DNA of 64,000 bases, from positions 155,655 through 219,654 of the forward strand of contig NZ_JAEKKT010000134.1 in the NCBI RefSeq assembly GCF_019510245.1. The letters run 5' to 3'. The position numbers and the translations under genes are program-made. Below, in pieces: positions 29,412-38,034 of the stretch. The notes beneath the pieces are model-generated. The model saw only the letters and a program-made list of their open reading frames with translations, was not told the DNA's origin and ran no database searches. Origin of the DNA: Streptomyces sp. Its GTDB lineage: Bacteria > Actinomycetota > Actinomycetes > Streptomycetales > Streptomycetaceae. Position 1 is the stretch's first letter; each line of letters starts with the position of its first letter.

Positions 29412-29457
29412 GCGTTTCCCTCCCGGGGGAAGGTCACCCCGCGTCGGATGACCCTCG

Positions 29458-30441
29458 TCAGATGACCTTCAGTCGTACCAGCGCTCCCAGTGTCAGGGCT
29501 CCTGGCAGCAACGGCACCCACACGGTGATGATCCGGTACGCGAGGACGACGGCCGTGGCCACCGCGACCGGACCGCCGGCCGCCACCAGCGCCACGATCA
29601 GCGCCGCCTCCACCGAACCCAGGCCGCCCGGCGTGGGGATCAGGGCGACGGCGACCGTGGCCGCCAGGTACGCCAGCGCCATGTGCGCGGGCGGCACGTC
29701 GAGGCCGAGCGCCCGCCCCACCGCCACCAGACCGGCCGCCTGGAGCGCGGGGAAGGCGAGCGAGCCGCCCCACAGCGCCAGCGCCCGGGACGGACGCGTG
29801 TGCACCGAGCGGGCCTCGCCCAGGGCACCGCGCACGAAGCGGAACACCGGCTCGCGCACCCGTCGTACGAGGAACAGCGCGGCCAGCGCCACGGCCACCA
29901 GGGCGCCGGCGACGGCCAGGACCGGTCCGACGTCCCCGTCGGGGAGCAGGCCGTCGAGCCGCAGGGCGTCGGGGAAGGCGACGAAGAACACGGCCGTCAG
30001 GCCCACGCGGGCGATCGACTCGGCGAGCAGATAGAGGGCCAGCGCGGCGGAGGAGGTGGCGAGCGGCACCCCGCACACGGTCATGAACCGCAGGTTGACC
30101 GCGCCCGAGCCGAGGCCCGTGGGCAGCAGGTGGTTCGCCGAGCCCGCGGCGAGCTGGGTGGCCAGCAGCCGCCAGCGGGGCAGCGGCTGGATCACGGCAC
30201 CCTGCCGGGTGAAGGCGGCGGCCACCCAGGTCAGGCAGGTGGCACCGCCGGCCGCCAGCAGCCAGGGCCAGGAGGCGTCGCGCAGGTGGCCGAAGCCCTC
30301 GACGAGGACCGGCCAGTGCTGCACCGCGATGACCGCGACCAGCAGGAGCGGGATGAGCGTGAGGATGTGCCGCCAGGGGATACGACGGGCGAGCCGGGGG
30401 AGACGGCTCTCACGGAAGCCGGGGATTCTTACCGCTGTCAC
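29458..30441 (-). CDS. UPF0104/flippase-like integral membrane protein
   Basis: A 327-residue membrane protein with about eight hydrophobic helices, in the family that includes the transmembrane part of lysylphosphatidylglycerol synthase. Typical stretches are HILTLIPLLLVAVIAVQHW, NHLLPTGLGSGAVNLRF, PTPGGLGSVEAALIVALVAA and AYRIITVWVPLLPGALTL. The family is linked to lipid flipping, but there is no aminoacyl-transfer domain here. The GTG at 30441 gives a basic cytoplasmic tail before the first helix; its ribosome site is weak, so the start is uncertain. Confidence 0.85.
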   Translation of the reverse strand: MTAVRIPGFRESRLPRLARRIPWRHILTLIPLLLVAVIAVQHWPVLVEGFGHLRDASWPWLLAAGGATCLTWVAAAFTRQGAVIQPLPRWRLLATQLAAGSANHLLPTGLGSGAVNLRFMTVCGVPLATSSAALALYLLAESIARVGLTAVFFVAFPDALRLDGLLPDGDVGPVLAVAGALVAVALAALFLVRRVREPVFRFVRGALGEARSVHTRPSRALALWGGSLAFPALQAAGLVAVGRALGLDVPPAHMALAYLAATVAVALIPTPGGLGSVEAALIVALVAAGGPVAVATAVVLAYRIITVWVPLLPGALTLGALVRLKVI

Positions 30442-30562
30442 ACCGGGAGAGGTTTTCCGCGCCGCCCCAACTGCGGGTGGCGGAAGAGGAGACGCCGGAT
30501 GACGGCCGGGAAGCAGGTGGGGGCGCATCGGGTCCTTCGTACGGGGGGACGGCGAGCGGACA

Positions 30563-30593
30563 TTGACCTCAACGATGCTTGAGGTCCTACGTT
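30563..30593 (+). promoter_or_regulatory. SoxR box within a 19-bp-spaced promoter
   Basis: The -35 TTGACC (30563-30568) and -10 TACGTT (30588-30593) are 19 bases apart, the spacing used by MerR-family activators. Between and over them lies ACCTCAACGATGCTTGAGGT (30566-30585), a 7-6-7 palindrome that contains the outer half-sites of the SoxR box (CCTCAA and TTGAGG). The start codon is at 30601, 7 bases after the -10, so the mRNA should be leaderless. From memory, S. coelicolor SoxR controls an ABC exporter (SCO7008) through such a site. Confidence 0.85.
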
Positions 30594-30600
30594 CTCCTTC

Positions 30601-32472
30601 ATGAGTATGGAGACCACCGCCTGGACGCAGCTCCACAGCGTCATGACCGCCCAGCAGGAGCGGCGCCCGTTCGAACGGGCCACGCTTCGCCGTATCGCCG
30701 CCTTCGCCCGCCCGCACCGGGCCGGCATAGTCCGTTTCGTCCTCCTCGGGGTGCTGACCGCCCTGCTCGCCGTCGCCACCCCGGTCCTTGCCGGCCATGT
30801 CGTCGACGCGATCGTGTCGGGCCACGACACCGGCACGGTCGTACGGCTGTCGCTCCTGATCGCGCTGGTCGCGGTCGTGGAGGCGGCGCTCGGGGTGCTC
30901 GGGCGGCGGCTCTCGGCGGCGCTCGGGGAGGGCCTCATCCTCGACCTGCGCACGGCTGTGTTCGATCATGTGCAGCGGATGCCCGTCGCGTTCTTCACGC
31001 GTACCCGTACGGGAGCGCTGGTCAGTCGTCTCAACAACGACGTGATCGGCGCCCAGCGGGCCTTCGCCAACACCCTCTCCGGTGTGGTCAGCAACCTGGT
31101 CACACTGCTCCTCACGCTCGCGGTGATGCTCACCCTGTCCTGGCAGATCACCCTGCTCGCGCTGGTGCTGCTGCCGCTGTTCGTGGTGCCCGCCCGCCGG
31201 ATGGGCGGCCGGATGGCCCGGATGCAGCGGGAGGCCGCCACGCTCAACGCGGCCATGGGCACCCGGATGACCGAGCGGTTCTCGGCGCCGGGCGCCACCC
31301 TGATCAAGCTCTTCGGCCGCCCCGAGGAGGAGTCGGCGGAGTTCGCCGCGCGCGCCGCCCGGGTCCGGGACATCGGGGTGCGCACCGCCACCGCCCAGTC
31401 GGTGTTCATGACCGCGCTGACCCTGGTCTCCTCCCTCGCCCTCGCCCTGGTCTACGGCCTCGGCGGCTGGTTCGCCCTGCGCGGCACCCTGGAGCCGGGC
31501 GCGGTGGTCTCCCTCGCCCTGCTGCTGACCCGCCTCTACGCCCCGCTGACCTCCCTCGCCGGGGCCCGTGTCGAGGTGATGAGCGCGCTGGTCAGCTTCG
31601 AGCGGGTCTTCGAAGTGCTCGACCTGAAGCCGCTGATCGAGGAGAAACCGGACGCCCGCGAGGTCCCCGAGGGCCCGGTGGCCGTCGAGTTCGAGGACGT
31701 CCGCTTCGCCTACCCGGCCGCCGACCAGGTCTCCCTCGCCTCCCTCGAGGAGGTCGCGGTCCTCGACTCGCGCGGCGGCAGCGAGGTCCTGCACGGCATC
31801 TCCTTCCGCGCCGAACCCGGCCAGACGATCGCCCTCGTCGGCACCTCCGGCGCCGGCAAGTCCACCATCGCCCAGCTGCTGCCGCGCCTGTACGACGTCG
31901 ACGAGGGCACCGTCCGCATCGGCGGCACCGACGTCCGCGACCTGACCGCCGGCTCGCTGCGGGCCACCCTCGGCATGGTCACCCAGGACGGCCACCTCTT
32001 CCACGACACCGTCCGCGCCAACCTGCTGCTCGCCCGCCCGGCCGCCACCGACGAGGAGCTGTGGGACGCCCTCGGCCGCGCGAGGCTCGGCGAGGTCGTA
32101 CGGTCGCTGCCGGATGGCCTGGACACGGTGGTCGGTGAGCGCGGCTACCGCCTCTCCGGGGGTGAGCGCCAGCGCATGACCATCGCACGGCTGCTGCTGG
32201 CCCGGCAGCGGGTGGTCATCCTGGACGAGGCCACGGCCCATCTCGACAACACCTCGGAGGCCGCCGTCCAGGAGGCTCTGGCCGAGGCGCTGGAGGGGCG
32301 CACGGCCGTGGTCATCGCCCACCGGCTGTCCACGGTGCGGGCCGCCGACCAGATTCTGGTGGTCGAGGCGGGGGAGATCGTGGAGCGCGGCACCCACGAC
32401 TCGCTGCTGGCGGCGGAGGGGCGGTATGCGGAGCTGTACCGGACGCAGTTCGCGGAGGTGCGGTCCGTCTGA
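30601..32472 (+). CDS. ABC exporter, fused permease-ATPase
   Basis: A 623-residue half-transporter of the MsbA/LmrA type. Six membrane helices occupy residues 45-320. The nucleotide domain has Walker A VGTSGAGKST near 415, signature RLSGGERQRMTIARLLLA, Walker B VVILDEATAHLD and switch His in VIAHRLS. A short insert (residues 375-395) separates the first ATPase strand from the core. A SoxR-type promoter drives it, so it probably exports redox-active compounds such as quinones or phenazine-like antibiotics. By context it matches SCO7008 of S. coelicolor. Confidence 0.92.
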   Translation: MSMETTAWTQLHSVMTAQQERRPFERATLRRIAAFARPHRAGIVRFVLLGVLTALLAVATPVLAGHVVDAIVSGHDTGTVVRLSLLIALVAVVEAALGVLGRRLSAALGEGLILDLRTAVFDHVQRMPVAFFTRTRTGALVSRLNNDVIGAQRAFANTLSGVVSNLVTLLLTLAVMLTLSWQITLLALVLLPLFVVPARRMGGRMARMQREAATLNAAMGTRMTERFSAPGATLIKLFGRPEEESAEFAARAARVRDIGVRTATAQSVFMTALTLVSSLALALVYGLGGWFALRGTLEPGAVVSLALLLTRLYAPLTSLAGARVEVMSALVSFERVFEVLDLKPLIEEKPDAREVPEGPVAVEFEDVRFAYPAADQVSLASLEEVAVLDSRGGSEVLHGISFRAEPGQTIALVGTSGAGKSTIAQLLPRLYDVDEGTVRIGGTDVRDLTAGSLRATLGMVTQDGHLFHDTVRANLLLARPAATDEELWDALGRARLGEVVRSLPDGLDTVVGERGYRLSGGERQRMTIARLLLARQRVVILDEATAHLDNTSEAAVQEALAEALEGRTAVVIAHRLSTVRAADQILVVEAGEIVERGTHDSLLAAEGRYAELYRTQFAEVRSV

Positions 32473-32515
32473 GGGACCCCGTAGAGGGTGCGGGCCGTTT
32501 CCGGGCGTGGGTTCG

Positions 32516-32582
32516 ATGTGGCTGGTCGCGCAGTTCCGCCCCCAGCCTTCGGCCGGGGGTGCCCCCAGCGCCCTTCGGGCGC
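32516..32582 (+). repeat. Streptomyces intergenic repeat with two hairpins
   Basis: The stretch begins GTGGCTGGTCGCGCAGTTCC, a sequence I recognise as a common intergenic element in Streptomyces genomes. Two hairpins follow: CCCCC/GGGGG with inner GCC/GGC (32539-32559), and GCGCCC/GGGCGC (32568-32582, wait-free TTC loop). They lie right after the ABC exporter and probably end its transcript. Confidence 0.6.
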
Positions 32583-32614
32583 GGTCCTTGCGGGGTCCAT
32601 TGGCTCCGCACCCC

Positions 32615-32643
32615 TTGACGCCGGTGGTCCGGACCTTTAGTTT
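32615..32643 (+). promoter_or_regulatory. Chitinase promoter with DasR-like site
   Basis: A TTGACG -35 (32615-32620) and TAGTTT -10 (32638-32643) are 17 bases apart. The spacer is filled by TGGTCCGGACCT (32625-32636), one mismatch from the TGGTCCAGACCT repeat of Streptomyces chitinase promoters bound by DasR, the N-acetylglucosamine repressor. Binding here would block RNA polymerase directly. Confidence 0.75.
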
Positions 32644-32749
32644 CACGCCTTAAACAAAGCCTCACGGATGTGCTCAACGCCCAGCGGCAACACGGGCGTT
32701 GAGTACAAACCGTGCTGCATCCCCCCGCGTGAAAGGCCACCCCCCGCAA

Positions 32750-34111
32750 ATGGCCAGAACTCTCCCCACGGCTGTCTCCCTAGCCGCTCTGACCCTGTCC
32801 GCAGGTCTGCTCACCGCTTCCCCCGCTCAGGCCGCCACCGGCACCATCACCGGCCTCGCCGGCAAGTGCCTCGACGTCGCCGGCGCCAACTCCGCCGACG
32901 GCACGGCCGTACAGCTCTACGACTGCAACGGCACCTCGGCCCAGCAGTGGACCGTCGGCAGCGACGGCACCATCCGCGCCCTCGGCAAGTGTCTCGACGT
33001 GACCGGCAATGCCACGGCCGACGGCGCCAAGCTGCAGCTGTGGACATGTACCGGCGGCGCGAACCAGAAGTGGACCGTGTCGTCCGCGCACGACATCGTC
33101 AACCCCCAGGCGAACAAGTGCATGGACGTCACCGACAACAACTCCGCCAACGGCACCCGGATACAGATCTGGACCTGCGCGGGCACCGCCAACCAGAAGT
33201 GGACGGCCCCGGCGTCCGGCGGCGGCACCACCCCGTCCTCGCCGATGGCCGTGGCGCCCTACCTCTACAACGGGTGGGGCGACCCGCCGAGCCCGACCAC
33301 CATCACCAACGCGACCGGCGTGAAGTACTACACGCTCGCGTTCGTCCTCAGCAACGGCTACTGCAACCCGCAGTGGGACGGCAGCCGGGCGCTGACCGGC
33401 GGAGTCGACCAGCAGACCGTCAACACCGTGCGCGCCAACGGCGGTGACGTGATCCCGTCCTTCGGCGGCTACAGCGGCAACAAGCTGGAGAGCTCCTGCT
33501 CCAGCGCGGGCGAGCTGGCGGCGGCCTACCAGAAGGTCATCGACGCCTACGGCGGTCTGAAGGCCATCGACATCGACCTCGAAGCCGACGCCTACAGCAA
33601 CGGGACCGTGCAGCAGCGGGTCGTGGACGCGCTGAAGACGGTGAAGGCCAACAACCCCGGCCTGAAGGTGTACATCACCATCGGCACCGGTCAGAGCGGT
33701 CCGGACACCAGCCTGATCAACCGGGCCGCGTCCTCCGGGCTGACCGTCGACGCCTGGGCGATCATGCCGTTCGACTTCGGCGGCGCCGGCCAGAACATGG
33801 GCAACCTCACCACCCAGGCGGCCGAGGGGCTCAAGAACGCGCTGAAGGCCGCGTACGGCTACAGCGACGACACCGCCTACCGGGACATGGGCATCTCGTC
33901 CATGAACGGCATCACCGACAACAACGAGACGGTGACCGTGAACGACTTCCGGACCATCCTCGCCTACGCCCAGCAGCACCACCTGGCCCGGCTCACCTTC
34001 TGGTCCGCCAACCGCGACCGACCCTGCACCGGCGGCTCCGCCGACAGCTGCTCGGGTGTGAGCCAGTCGAACTGGGACTACACCCGCGTCTTCGCCGGGT
34101 ACACCGGCTGA
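32750..34111 (+). CDS. Secreted GH18 chitinase with ricin-lectin domain
   Basis: A 453-residue secreted enzyme. A signal peptide (MARTLPTAVSLAALTLSAGL, cleaved after ASPAQA) is followed by a CBM13/ricin-type beta-trefoil (residues 33-155; repeated GKCLDV and NQKWT units). The GH18 catalytic domain follows, with the DxDxE motif in AIDIDLEAD. GH18 enzymes cut chitin using the substrate acetamido group. A GTG at 32729 is an alternative start, but AAAGG at 32733-32737 and the signal peptide favour 32750. The DasR-like site upstream supports a chitin role. Confidence 0.88.
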   Translation: MARTLPTAVSLAALTLSAGLLTASPAQAATGTITGLAGKCLDVAGANSADGTAVQLYDCNGTSAQQWTVGSDGTIRALGKCLDVTGNATADGAKLQLWTCTGGANQKWTVSSAHDIVNPQANKCMDVTDNNSANGTRIQIWTCAGTANQKWTAPASGGGTTPSSPMAVAPYLYNGWGDPPSPTTITNATGVKYYTLAFVLSNGYCNPQWDGSRALTGGVDQQTVNTVRANGGDVIPSFGGYSGNKLESSCSSAGELAAAYQKVIDAYGGLKAIDIDLEADAYSNGTVQQRVVDALKTVKANNPGLKVYITIGTGQSGPDTSLINRAASSGLTVDAWAIMPFDFGGAGQNMGNLTTQAAEGLKNALKAAYGYSDDTAYRDMGISSMNGITDNNETVTVNDFRTILAYAQQHHLARLTFWSANRDRPCTGGSADSCSGVSQSNWDYTRVFAGYTG

Positions 34112-34166
34112 TCCCCTTCGCAGGTCGCGTTCGCAGCTCCCCTTCGTCAACCGCCAAGGAGATCAG

Positions 34167-36353
34167 GTGCTTCCCCTTCCCCGGCGCCGCAGAGCAACGG
34201 CCGCCGCAGCGGTGGCCGTTGTCGCCGCCTCCCTGCTGACCGCGGCGGGCGCCTCCTCGCCCGCGTCCGCCGCCACCCTGCCCACCGGCAACGTCACCCT
34301 GCTCGACGCGGCGAGCGGCAAGTGCGTGGACGCCAAGGCGGCCGCCACCGCCGACGGCACCGTCGTCCAGCAGTACACCTGCAACAACACCACCGCCCAG
34401 CAGTGGAGCCTCACCTCCACCAGCGGCGGCTACGTCCGCATCAACAACGCCAACAACACCAACGAGGTCCTGGACGTCACCAACGTCTCGACGGCCGACA
34501 GCGCGCCCGTCCAGATGTGGACCTACGGCGGCGGCAACAACCAGCAGTGGCTGCCGGTCGACGACGGCGGCGGCGCCTACCACTTCGTCAACCGCAACAG
34601 CGGCAAGTGCCTCGACGACCCCGGCGCCTCGACCGCGGACAGCGTGCAGTTCGTCCAGTACACCTGCAACGGCACGCAGGCCCAGCGGTTCCAGGTCGTC
34701 CCCGTGACCCAGTCGGGCAACCCGGACCTCGGCCCCAACGTGGTCGTCTTCGACCCGTCGATGTCCGCGTCGACCATCCAGAGCAAGCTGAACTCGATCT
34801 TCCAGCAGCAGGAGACCAACCAGTTCGGCTCCCAGCGCTACGCCGTGCTGTTCAAGCCCGGCGCCTACAGCGCCGACGTGAACGTGGGCTTCTACACCCA
34901 GGTCCTCGGCCTCGGCCTGTCGCCCGACGCGGTCTCGATCAACGGCGCGGTCCACGCGGAGGCCGACTGGTTCCAGGGCAACGCCACGCAGAACTTCTGG
35001 CGCGGCGCCGAGAACCTCTCGGTCGACCCGGCCGGCGGCAGCGACCGCTGGGCGGTCTCGCAGGCGTCCGCCTACCGCCGGGTGCATCTGCGCGGCAACC
35101 TCGCCCTGGACGACGGCGGCTGGTCCAGCGGCGGCCTGATCGCCGACAGCCAGATCAACGGGCAGGTCAACTCCGGCTCCCAGCAACAGTGGCTGACCCG
35201 CAACTCCCAGCTCGGCAGCTGGACCGGCTCCAACTGGAACATGGTCTTCACCGGCAGCACCGGTGTCCCCGCCACCAGCTTCCCCAGCCCGCCGTACACG
35301 ACGGTGGCCCAGAGCCCGGTGACCCGTGAGAAGCCGTTCCTGTACGTCGACGGCTCCGGCAACTACCAGGTGTTCGTCCCGTCCACCCGCACCAACTCCA
35401 CCGGCACCAGCTGGAGTTCGGGTTCCGCGGCCGGTACGTCCCGCTCGCTCGACAGCTTCTACGTCGTGAAGCCGGGCGCCACCGCGTCCCAGATCAACGC
35501 GGCCCTGGCGGCGGGCAAGGACCTCCTGGTCACCCCGGGTGTCTACCATCTCGACCAGACGCTGCAGATCAACCGCGCCGACACCGTCGTCCTGGGCCTC
35601 GGCCTCGCCACCTTCGTCCCGGACAACGGCATCACCGCCATGAAGGTCGCCGACGTCGACGGCGTCGACATCGCCGGCCTGCTCTTCGACGCCGGCACCA
35701 CCAACTCCGCCACCCTGGTGGAGGTCGGCCCCAGCGGCTCCTCCGCCTCGCACGCGAGCGACCCGACCTCTCTGCACGACGTGTACTTCCGCATCGGCGG
35801 CGCGGGCGTCGGCAAGGCCACCACGAGCCTGGTCGTCAACAGCGACAACGTCATCGGCGACCACATGTGGATCTGGCGCGCCGACCACGGCAGCGGAGTC
35901 GGCTGGACCACCAACACCGCCGACACCGGACTCGTCGTCAACGGCGACAACGTGACCATGTACGGCCTGTTCGTCGAGCACTTCCAGAAGTACCAGACCG
36001 TCTGGAACGGCAACGGCGGCCGCACGTACTTCTACCAGAACGAGATGCCCTACGACCCGCCGAACCAGTCCTCGTGGATGAACGGCTCGACCAGGGGTTA
36101 CGCGGCCTACAAGGTCGCCGACTCGGTCACCAGCCACCAGGCGTACGGCCTCGGCAGCTACTGCTACTTCAGCACCAACCCCGGCGTCGTCGCCGACCAC
36201 GCGATCGAGGCACCGACCAGCTCGAACGTCAGGTTCACCAGCATGGTGACGGTCTCCCTCGGCGGCACCGGCACCATCACCCACGTCATCGACAACAGCG
36301 GCGGACCGTCGAACTCGTCGACCAACGTCGCCGACCTCAGCTCGTATCCGTGA
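34167..36353 (+). CDS. Secreted ricin-lectin/beta-helix protein
   Basis: A 728-residue secreted protein. After a signal peptide (ending SSPASA, near residue 36) come three ricin-type repeats (SGKCVD, EVLDVTNVST, SGKCLDDPGA; residues 40-180). Then follow about 540 residues that look like a right-handed beta-helix of the pectate-lyase superfamily, with INRADTVVLGLGLATFVPDN and related repeats. It resembles Streptomyces proteins often labelled coagulation factor 5/8-like or adenylyl cyclase; I would call it a putative polysaccharide-active enzyme. GTG with AAGGAG upstream. It is 55 bases after the chitinase. Confidence 0.8.
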   Translation: MLPLPRRRRATAAAAVAVVAASLLTAAGASSPASAATLPTGNVTLLDAASGKCVDAKAAATADGTVVQQYTCNNTTAQQWSLTSTSGGYVRINNANNTNEVLDVTNVSTADSAPVQMWTYGGGNNQQWLPVDDGGGAYHFVNRNSGKCLDDPGASTADSVQFVQYTCNGTQAQRFQVVPVTQSGNPDLGPNVVVFDPSMSASTIQSKLNSIFQQQETNQFGSQRYAVLFKPGAYSADVNVGFYTQVLGLGLSPDAVSINGAVHAEADWFQGNATQNFWRGAENLSVDPAGGSDRWAVSQASAYRRVHLRGNLALDDGGWSSGGLIADSQINGQVNSGSQQQWLTRNSQLGSWTGSNWNMVFTGSTGVPATSFPSPPYTTVAQSPVTREKPFLYVDGSGNYQVFVPSTRTNSTGTSWSSGSAAGTSRSLDSFYVVKPGATASQINAALAAGKDLLVTPGVYHLDQTLQINRADTVVLGLGLATFVPDNGITAMKVADVDGVDIAGLLFDAGTTNSATLVEVGPSGSSASHASDPTSLHDVYFRIGGAGVGKATTSLVVNSDNVIGDHMWIWRADHGSGVGWTTNTADTGLVVNGDNVTMYGLFVEHFQKYQTVWNGNGGRTYFYQNEMPYDPPNQSSWMNGSTRGYAAYKVADSVTSHQAYGLGSYCYFSTNPGVVADHAIEAPTSSNVRFTSMVTVSLGGTGTITHVIDNSGGPSNSSTNVADLSSYP

Positions 36354-36373
36354 CCGTCGCCCGGTGAACGGTT

Positions 36374-36409
36374 CGTGGGTGACCCGGCGTGCCCGCCGGG
36401 TCACCCACG
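36374..36409. terminator. Strong hairpin after the secreted protein genes
   Basis: A perfect 16-bp stem (CGTGGGTGACCCGGCG and CGCCGGGTCACCCACG) with a TGCC loop lies 21 bases past the beta-helix gene. It should terminate the chitinase unit and insulate the molybdenum-enzyme operon that begins at 36498. Confidence 0.8.
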
Positions 36410-36497
36410 GCCGTCCCCGCCGTCGGCACGTGTGGGACGGCGTGACCTGGATACCCGGACCGAACGGCAGCACGGCCCGTCCGGAAGCAGGCACGCC

Positions 36498-37028
36498 ATG
36501 GGCAGTGAGATCCAGCGCTCCGAGATCACCCTCCGGGTCAACGGGAAGCCCCACACCCTGCTCCTGGACCACCGGCGGGTCCTCCTGGACGTGCTCCGCG
36601 AGGACCTCGACCTGACCGGCGCGAAGAAGGGCTGCGACCACGGCCAGTGCGGCGCCTGCACCGTGTTGGCCGACGGCCGCCGGGTGAACAGCTGCCTGCT
36701 GCTCGCCGTCGCCCTGGACGGCAGCGAGATCACCACGATCGAGGGCCTGGCCGCCGACGGCGAGGCCCCCCACCCGCTGCAGCGGGCCTTCCTCGACCGG
36801 GACGCCTTCCAGTGCGGCTACTGCACCCCCGGCCAGATCTGCTCCGCCGTCGGCGCGCTCGCCGAGGCCGCCGCCGGACATCCGTCCCAGGTCACCGACC
36901 CCGCGCTGCCCTCCGGCCGGCCGGTCCCGCTGGACCGGCCCGAGATCCGTGAGCGGCTCAGCGGCAACCTGTGCCGGTGCGGGGCCTACCCGCGCATCGT
37001 CGAGGCGGTGGAGGACGTGATCCCGTGA
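36498..37028 (+). CDS. [2Fe-2S] subunit of a molybdenum hydroxylase
   Basis: A 176-residue iron-sulfur subunit of the xanthine oxidase family. The plant-type cluster is bound by CDHGQCGACTV with a fourth Cys in NSCLLLA; the second cluster by CGYCTPGQIC and NLCRCGAYPRIV. It passes electrons from the molybdenum centre to FAD. Periplasmic relatives (PaoA/YagT) carry a Tat signal; this protein has none, so the complex is probably cytoplasmic. It overlaps the FAD-subunit gene by 4 bases (GTGA). Confidence 0.92.
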   Translation: MGSEIQRSEITLRVNGKPHTLLLDHRRVLLDVLREDLDLTGAKKGCDHGQCGACTVLADGRRVNSCLLLAVALDGSEITTIEGLAADGEAPHPLQRAFLDRDAFQCGYCTPGQICSAVGALAEAAAGHPSQVTDPALPSGRPVPLDRPEIRERLSGNLCRCGAYPRIVEAVEDVIP

Positions 37029-38020
37029 GGTCCTTCGACTACGTCCGCGCCCGCACCCCCGAGGAGGCCGTCGAGGCCTTCGCCGCCCGCCCCGGCGCCC
37101 ACTACCTGGCCGGCGGCACCAACCTCGTCGACCTCATGAAACTCGGCGTCGAACAGCCCACCGCGCTGATCGACGTCAGCGGCCTCCCGCTGGACGGGCT
37201 GGAAGAGCTGCCCGACGGCTCGCTGCGCGTCGGCGCCACCGTACGCAACAGCGACCTCGCGGCCCACCCCCTGGTCCGCGACCGCTACCCGGTGCTCTCC
37301 CAGGCCCTGCTCGCCGGCGCGTCCGGCCAGCTCCGCAACGTCGCGACGACCGGCGGCAACCTGCTCCAGCGCACCCGATGCACCTACTTCCAGGACCCGG
37401 GCAAGCCCTGCAACAAACGCGAACCCGGCAGCGGCTGCGGCGCCCTCGACGGTGTCCACCGCGACCACGCGGTCCTCGGCCGCTCCCCGCTCTGCGTCGC
37501 CACCCACCCCTCCGACATGGCCGTGGCCCTCGCCGCCCTCGACGCCCGGGTCGAGCTGTACGGCCCTGACGGCGCCCGGACCGTGGACCTGACCGACTTC
37601 CACCGGCTGCCCGAGGACCACCCCGAGCGGGACACCGAGATCCGCCCCGGCGAGCTGATCACCGGGGTGCTGCTGCCCGCCGCCACGGCCGGCGCGCCCT
37701 CCGCCTACCGCAAGGCCCGCGACCGGGCGTCGTACGCCTTCGCCCTCGCGTCCGCCGCCGTCGCCCTGCGCGTCGCCGACGGCATGGTCACCCAGGTGGG
37801 GCTGGCCTTCGGCGGGCTCGCCCACCGCCCGTGGCGGGCCCGGGTCGCGGAGGCAGCCCTGCTCGGCGAGGCGGCCACCCCCGCCGTCTTCGCCAGCGCC
37901 GTCGACCTGGAACTCGCCGCCGCCCGCCCGCTGCCGGACAACGCGTACAAGGTGCCCCTCGCCCGCAACCTCGCCCTCGACGTCCTGGCCCGGCTCGCCC
38001 CTGCGCCGGCCCCGCTCTGA
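37025..38020 (+). CDS. FAD subunit of a molybdenum hydroxylase (PaoB-like)
   Basis: A 331-residue flavin subunit. The FAD-binding stretch is YLAGGTNLVDLMKLGV near residue 30, and LRNVATTGGNLLQRTRC follows. Four Cys residues between about 118 and 160 (in QRTRC, KPCNKR, GSGCGA and PLCVA) match the extra [4Fe-4S] cluster of the PaoB/YagS branch, which xanthine dehydrogenases lack. It is translationally coupled to the 2Fe-2S subunit and followed by the molybdenum subunit 14 bases later. Confidence 0.9.
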   Translation: MRSFDYVRARTPEEAVEAFAARPGAHYLAGGTNLVDLMKLGVEQPTALIDVSGLPLDGLEELPDGSLRVGATVRNSDLAAHPLVRDRYPVLSQALLAGASGQLRNVATTGGNLLQRTRCTYFQDPGKPCNKREPGSGCGALDGVHRDHAVLGRSPLCVATHPSDMAVALAALDARVELYGPDGARTVDLTDFHRLPEDHPERDTEIRPGELITGVLLPAATAGAPSAYRKARDRASYAFALASAAVALRVADGMVTQVGLAFGGLAHRPWRARVAEAALLGEAATPAVFASAVDLELAAARPLPDNAYKVPLARNLALDVLARLAPAPAPL

Positions 38021-38034
38021 CCCTGGAGGTCCCC

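Noticed and set aside
28572..29465. Plus-strand frame of 297 residues opposite the crotonase gene
   Set aside because: Composition typical of an antisense shadow; the minus strand has clear crotonase motifs and a strong ribosome site.
29458..32646. 1062-residue minus-strand frame joining UPF0104 protein to sequence opposite the ABC exporter
   Set aside because: Only the last 327 residues are real; the upstream part is antisense to the exporter and crosses its SoxR-type promoter.
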